Positions 6,054-8,478 of a DNA stretch of 8,478 bases are shown in pieces; the stretch's first letter is position 1, and each line of letters opens with the position of its first letter. Source of the DNA: Streptomyces speibonae (GTDB lineage: Bacteria > Actinomycetota > Actinomycetes > Streptomycetales > Streptomycetaceae); contig KL568554.1 of assembly GCA_000715605.1 (NCBI GenBank), positions 97,484 to 105,961 on the forward strand, read 5' to 3'. The notes under the pieces were generated by a model. That model had not been told where the DNA came from and searched no databases. It saw nothing but the letters and a program-made list of their open reading frames with translations. The translations under genes and the position numbers were made by a program.

Positions 6054-6668
6054 ATGACGCATACGCGCTTGATCCTCATCGGCACCGTCGTCTCCGTCCT
6101 CGCCGTCACCCCAGGTGTGGCCCGAGCCGACGACGGCCCCAGCGTCCCCCCAGGCACGGAGGCCACCGCATCGGCGCCTGTCGAACTCGACGCCAATGAC
6201 CCCGACCTCAAGCTCCCCGACGGCGCGACCCTCGCGGAGCCCAAGGTGCTCGACATCAAGCAGATCGTCGAGGAGCAGAGCGGAGACGAACGCCGTGAGG
6301 ACACCAACGCCGACGTGAAGTTCGCGCTCCAGGCCGAGGTCCTCTTCGGCAAGGACAGCGCCAAGCTCAGCGGGCAGGCCAAGTCCCGCATCGCCTCCAT
6401 CGCGGACGAGATCAAGACCCAGAACGCCACGAAGATCCGTGTCTTCGGCTTCACCGACAACCTGGGTTCGTCGGCACACGGCGACGTGCTGTCCCGCAAG
6501 CGTGCCAACGCCGTCCACGGTGTCCTCGTCCAGGAGCTCAGCGACGCCAACGTCACGTACGAGGTCAGGGGCTACGGCGAGCAGTACCCGATCGCCGACA
6601 ACTCCACGGAGGCCGGCCGCAAGAAGAACCGGAGGGTGGAGATCTCCTTCCCGCGCACGCAGAGCTGA
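6054..6668 (+). CDS. Secreted OmpA-family peptidoglycan-binding protein
   Basis: A 204-residue exported protein. A Sec signal peptide spans about 1-25 (hydrophobic LILIGTVVSVLAV, likely cut after VARA). A variable acidic region (26-85) precedes an OmpA-like domain (about 90-200). The domain shows VLFGKDSAKLS, GFTDNLGS, LSRKRANAV and GRKKNRRVEI, the usual order of conserved elements. Asp135 and Arg150 occupy the spacing (15 residues) of the Asp and Arg that bind diaminopimelate in peptidoglycan in characterised OmpA domains. Streptomycetes lack an outer membrane, so the protein probably grips LL-DAP peptidoglycan from the outside. GAGG at 6045-6048 precedes ATG 6054, and the lipoprotein gene ends seven bases upstream. 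As last gene of the run it may tether the pilus machine to the wall (inference). Confidence 0.87.
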   Translation: MTHTRLILIGTVVSVLAVTPGVARADDGPSVPPGTEATASAPVELDANDPDLKLPDGATLAEPKVLDIKQIVEEQSGDERREDTNADVKFALQAEVLFGKDSAKLSGQAKSRIASIADEIKTQNATKIRVFGFTDNLGSSAHGDVLSRKRANAVHGVLVQELSDANVTYEVRGYGEQYPIADNSTEAGRKKNRRVEISFPRTQS

Positions 6669-6860
6669 CTACAGCAGATGATCGGCCTTGCCTGCCTTGA
6701 TCTCCAGGATCAGGGAGCGCAGGGCCTCTCTGCTGTCGGTGAGCGGGGTGTCCTCCTGCCCGGCGACGGCGATGTAGGCGTTGCCGTCGGGGTCGGTGCC
6801 TATGCGGAAACAATTGTTCCCTTCACCGCAGAACGGCTGCTCCCAGTCGATACCTGTCAT
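6669..6860 (-). CDS. DUF397 small protein, partner of the XRE regulator
   Basis: A 63-residue protein of the DUF397 family: Trp6, the GEGNNC segment (12-17), the central TPLTDS segment (38-43) and a C-terminal helix LRSLILEIKAG follow the family pattern of W..S..SGGGNCVEV..VRDS. Cys11 and Cys17 are present. In actinomycetes such proteins are paired with XRE/DUF5753 regulators and have been described as toxin-like or regulatory partners in the Scr1/Scr2 and WhiJ-type systems. The GAAGGAG ribosome binding site (6870-6876, minus strand) overlaps the stop of the upstream regulator gene and lies nine bases before the ATG, so the two genes are co-transcribed and probably coupled. The stop abuts the stop of the convergent OmpA-like gene with no base between. 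Confidence 0.85.
   Translation of the reverse strand: MTGIDWEQPFCGEGNNCFRIGTDPDGNAYIAVAGQEDTPLTDSREALRSLILEIKAGKADHLL
6691..6723 (+). terminator. Putative terminator hairpin for the pilus operon, inside the convergent gene
   Basis: CCTTGATC (6695-6702) pairs with GATCAGGG (6708-6715) around a five-base loop. One pair is G·U in the plus-strand RNA and would be A·C on the minus strand. CCTG (6691-6694) and CAGG (6720-6723) extend the stem past a four-base bulge. It lies 23 bases after the OmpA-like stop, where a plus-strand terminator is needed since the convergent genes leave no gap. No U tract is present, as is common in streptomycetes. Confidence 0.4.
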
Positions 6861-6869
6861 GGTGTCCGG

Positions 6870-6876
6870 CTCCTTC
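6870..6876 (-). promoter_or_regulatory. Ribosome binding site of the DUF397 gene overlapping the XRE stop
   Basis: GAAGGAG on the minus strand lies nine bases before the ATG at 6860 and shares two bases with the TGA stop of the XRE gene (6875-6877). Confidence 0.7.
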
Positions 6877-7726
6877 AGAGTTCTTGGGCGATGTCACGGA
6901 TGAGAGCACGCGAGTCCGCGGGAGACAACGCCGCTTCGTCCATCCACTCCAAGTGGGCACGGTACTTGGTGAGCTGTGCCTCTGCGCCGGTGAACACCGG
7001 CCCATGCGCCGAGTCGAGCTGCACGGTGTCGAGCTGAGGGGTCGCTCCCTGCGCGTACAGGAGTGCGTGGCCCGCCCCCGGGAACCCGCCAACTCCGTTG
7101 GGGACGACCCGAACGTCGAGCCCTTCCCGCTCCGATTCGGCGGCGAGGTGTTCCAACTGCTTCCTGGTCACGTCAACACCGCCGTATGGCATGCGCAAAG
7201 CTGCTTCGTGGACGTAGGCCAGATACGGAAGCGCGTCCGGCTTCCTCAGGACCTGTTGTCGTTCCATGCGGTGAGCCACTCGCAGTTCGACCTCCAGCCT
7301 GCTCAGCGCAGGGAGCACGGCGGCGAACACAGCGCGGGCGTACTCCTCGGTCTGGAGCAGGCCGGGTACGTGCATCACCTGCGCCGTGCGCACCCGTGTG
7401 GCGTGCCACTCCAGCTCGGCGATGTCCAGGAGGCCTGTGGGCAGAGTGCCTCGGTAGTGCTCCCACCAGCCGCGCTGCTTGTTCTCGGCCATGGCCGCCA
7501 GGGCGTCGACGTAAGGGACGTCACCGCAGTCGTAGTTGCACGCCAGCGTGCGGACGCGCTCTGCCGAGAAGGGCCGGATACCGGATTCCATGTTGGACAG
7601 TCGCGTTCGGTCGATGCCGAGGAGTCCGGCCGCGTACTCCGTCGTGACACCTGCCGCCACTCGCATCTTGCGCAGCTCGGCACCGAGCCGCTTCTGCCGC
7701 TCCGTCGGTGTGCTTCGAGTCGCCAT
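6875..7726 (-). CDS. XRE-family regulator with DUF5753 (Scr1/WhiJ type)
   Basis: A 283-residue DNA-binding protein. An XRE helix-turn-helix occupies about residues 10-70 (LGAELRKMRVAAGVTTEYAA, then LLGIDRTRLSNMESGIRP as turn and recognition helix). The DUF5753 domain follows (about 95-275), with the typical VPGLLQTEEYARAVF (120-134), YVHEAALRMPYGG (171-183) and DVRVVPNGVGGFPGAGHALL (204-223) motifs. Proteins of this kind act as transcriptional regulators, often repressing their own locus, with a DUF397 protein as partner and ligand or toxin. Here the DUF397 gene follows 14 bases downstream, and a HATPase-like gene lies divergently upstream, as in whiJ/abaA-type clusters that affect Streptomyces development. 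ATG 7726 has only a weak G-rich site ahead (GGGGCGGC), so the exact start is less certain. The inverted repeats at 7741-7792, 15 bases upstream, are probable binding sites. Confidence 0.9.
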   Translation of the reverse strand: MATRSTPTERQKRLGAELRKMRVAAGVTTEYAAGLLGIDRTRLSNMESGIRPFSAERVRTLACNYDCGDVPYVDALAAMAENKQRGWWEHYRGTLPTGLLDIAELEWHATRVRTAQVMHVPGLLQTEEYARAVFAAVLPALSRLEVELRVAHRMERQQVLRKPDALPYLAYVHEAALRMPYGGVDVTRKQLEHLAAESEREGLDVRVVPNGVGGFPGAGHALLYAQGATPQLDTVQLDSAHGPVFTGAEAQLTKYRAHLEWMDEAALSPADSRALIRDIAQEL

Positions 7727-7745
7727 GCCGCCCCATCCGTGTGTC

Positions 7746-7769
7746 TACCCCTGCCCATCGATAGGGGTA
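7746..7769. promoter_or_regulatory. Perfect inverted repeat, candidate operator of the XRE regulator
   Basis: TACCCCT (7746-7752) and AGGGGTA (7763-7769) are perfect complements separated by ten bases, a centre-to-centre spacing of 17. The site begins 20 bases before the XRE start in the divergent intergenic region, the usual place for an autoregulatory operator. Assignment to this regulator is inference. Confidence 0.55.
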
Positions 7770-7788
7770 ATTGACTCCGTATCGATGG
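7755..7788. promoter_or_regulatory. Second inverted repeat overlapping the first
   Basis: CCATCGAT (7755-7762) and ATCGATGG (7781-7788) are perfect eight-base complements, 18 bases apart. The left arm sits in the spacer of the TACCCCT/AGGGGTA repeat. Short arms GTGTC (7741-7745) and GACAC (7788-7792) frame the whole block. The overlap suggests alternative or cooperative protein binding. Confidence 0.5.
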
Positions 7789-7860
7789 ACACTGTGACTC
7801 GGACTCTACTACCTTCAGTGACAGGTCGACCACGACCCGTACCGACCCGGAAGGGCATCG

Positions 7861-7906
7861 CGCGAGCCTGCCCGCACTCTCCTGCCCTGGGAGAGGCGCG
7901 CTCGCG
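7861..7906 (+). repeat. Nested stem-loop upstream of the HATPase-like gene
   Basis: An inner stem CTCTCC (7877-7882) / GGAGAG (7890-7895) with a seven-base loop is enclosed by CGCGAG (7861-7866) / CTCGCG (7901-7906). It ends 57 bases before ATG 7964 and could be a structured 5' leader. The GC-rich background makes short stems common, so confidence is modest. Confidence 0.35.
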
Positions 7907-7954
7907 TCAGGGAGACGAGCCACCGGACGGACCGCATCTCACCCGCTGACCACT

Positions 7955-7958
7955 GGAG
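7955..7958 (+). promoter_or_regulatory. Ribosome binding site of the HATPase-like gene
   Basis: GGAG lies five bases before ATG 7964. It supports that start for a gene that runs off the window. Confidence 0.5.
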
Positions 7959-7963
7959 TCGCC

Positions 7964-8478
7964 ATGTCCGCATCCGCCGGCCTCTGTCCGATCGCTGCCC
8001 CCGCCGATCTACCGCCCGCAGGGCCGGAGCCCGACACCCTCTCGTACAGCTTCACGCTCCCCGCGGGCGCGCAGAGCCCCGGGATCGCCCGTGCGGCGGC
8101 CAGGACCATCCTGCGGGTCCACGGTCTGGAGGACATGACGGACCCGGCGGTCCAGGTGCTCGGTGAACTCGCCGCCACGGCCTACCGCCTGGCCCCCGCC
8201 ACCGAGCTGTACGTCTCGCTCCGCTACCGCGACGACGCCCTCCGCGTCACCCTCTACGACGCCCATCCCCGCCACACCCACCCCCGGCTGGCCACGGCCT
8301 GCGACACCCGTCGCAGGGCGGCGCTCCGCCTGCTGGCCTGTGTCGTCAAGGCCTGCTCCGGTGACTGGGGCGTCGGCGATGCGCGGGAGCCGGGTGGCGG
8401 CACGCGCATGTGGGCCGTCCTGCCCAGGGAGGGCGCCCGCGCCTACGTGGACAGGTGCGGCAGGGGTGCGGCTACGTC
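7964..8478 (+). CDS. HATPase_c_2 (RsbW/AbaA-type) family protein with degenerate ATP site, 3' truncated
   Basis: The frame stays open from ATG 7964 to the window end (171 complete codons, no stop). After a Pro/Ala-rich N terminus (1-25), the sequence follows the layout of streptomycete anti-sigma-like ATP-binding proteins: SFTLPAGAQSPGIARAAART at 29-48, the helix ELAATAYRLAP (68-78) where families have ELVTNAVRHA, the strand LRVTLYDAHP (93-102) in the place of the DxGxG-bearing strand, RRRAALRLL in the G2 region (116-124), and DWGV plus GGGTRMWAVLP (144-154) at the end. The N-box Asn appears replaced by Thr72 and the glycine-rich lid by arginines, so ATP binding is doubtful and a protein-binding role is likely. 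Divergence from an XRE/DUF397 pair matches whiJ/abaA-type clusters. The residues after 171 lie outside the window. Confidence 0.75.
   Translation, partial: MSASAGLCPIAAPADLPPAGPEPDTLSYSFTLPAGAQSPGIARAAARTILRVHGLEDMTDPAVQVLGELAATAYRLAPATELYVSLRYRDDALRVTLYDAHPRHTHPRLATACDTRRRAALRLLACVVKACSGDWGVGDAREPGGGTRMWAVLPREGARAYVDRCGRGAAT

Noticed and set aside
200..7726. TTA leucine codons that would indicate bldA control
   Set aside because: The TTA strings I found (for example in GTTATG, CATTACC and AGTTACC contexts) span codon boundaries. No in-frame TTA codon was found in the listed genes, so direct bldA dependence is not supported.
7771..7812. TTGACT at 7771-7776 as a -35 element for the divergent ATPase-like gene
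   Set aside because: At 16-18 base spacing the -10 position reads TGTGAC, GTGACT or TGACTC, a poor match to TANNNT. TACTAC at 7807 is too far away.
1..8478. Mobile elements, att sites, tRNA genes or CRISPR repeats
   Set aside because: No transposase or integrase sequence, no direct repeats flanking a segment, no cloverleaf-like sequence and no regularly spaced repeats were seen.

Overview
The window looks like chromosomal DNA of Streptomyces or a close high-GC actinomycete. GC content is very high, third codon positions are strongly G/C-biased in most genes, and the protein families are typical of that group (actinobacterial Tad pilus genes, a DUF5753-type XRE regulator with a DUF397 partner, a divergent HATPase-like gene). 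No rRNA, tRNA, CRISPR array, insertion sequence or integrase was seen.

Positions 3-6668 form a plus-strand run of genes for a Tad (Flp type IVb) pilus. In order: the C-terminal end of a gene that is probably the CpaF/TadA secretion ATPase; tadB- and tadC-type inner-membrane platform proteins; a membrane histidine kinase and a NarL/LuxR response regulator whose genes overlap by four bases; a 66-residue Flp prepilin with a clear prepilin-peptidase site; a TadG-like membrane-anchored protein with four extracytoplasmic cysteines; a lipoprotein; and a secreted protein with an OmpA-type peptidoglycan-binding domain. Spacing is tight (overlaps or gaps of 7-34 bases) except for a 156-base leader before flp, which holds two GC-rich hairpins. 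The natural reading is that TadA/B/C drive pilin secretion, the Flp pilin forms the fibre, the TadG-like, lipoprotein and OmpA-like proteins sit outside the membrane or on the cell wall, and the embedded two-component pair may adjust expression of the locus or of something else in response to a membrane signal.

The OmpA-like gene converges with a minus-strand pair at 6669-7726 with no base between the two stop codons. The pair is a DUF397 small protein and an XRE/DUF5753 regulator (WhiJ/Scr1 type). Across a 237-base divergent intergenic region lies a plus-strand gene, cut off by the window end, for a HATPase-like protein whose ATP-binding motifs look degenerate. XRE + DUF397 + RsbW-like ATPase is the known WhiJ/AbaA-type developmental regulator set of Streptomyces. 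The intergenic region carries overlapping perfect inverted repeats that are good operator candidates.

The most interesting points are the two-component system placed inside the pilus operon (its receiver has His in place of the usual conserved Lys), the structured flp leader, the DAP-binding signature in a Gram-positive secreted OmpA domain, the operator-like repeats, and the probable pseudo-ATPase. Nothing here is clearly an entirely new system; the pilus/regulator arrangement is the best candidate for follow-up.
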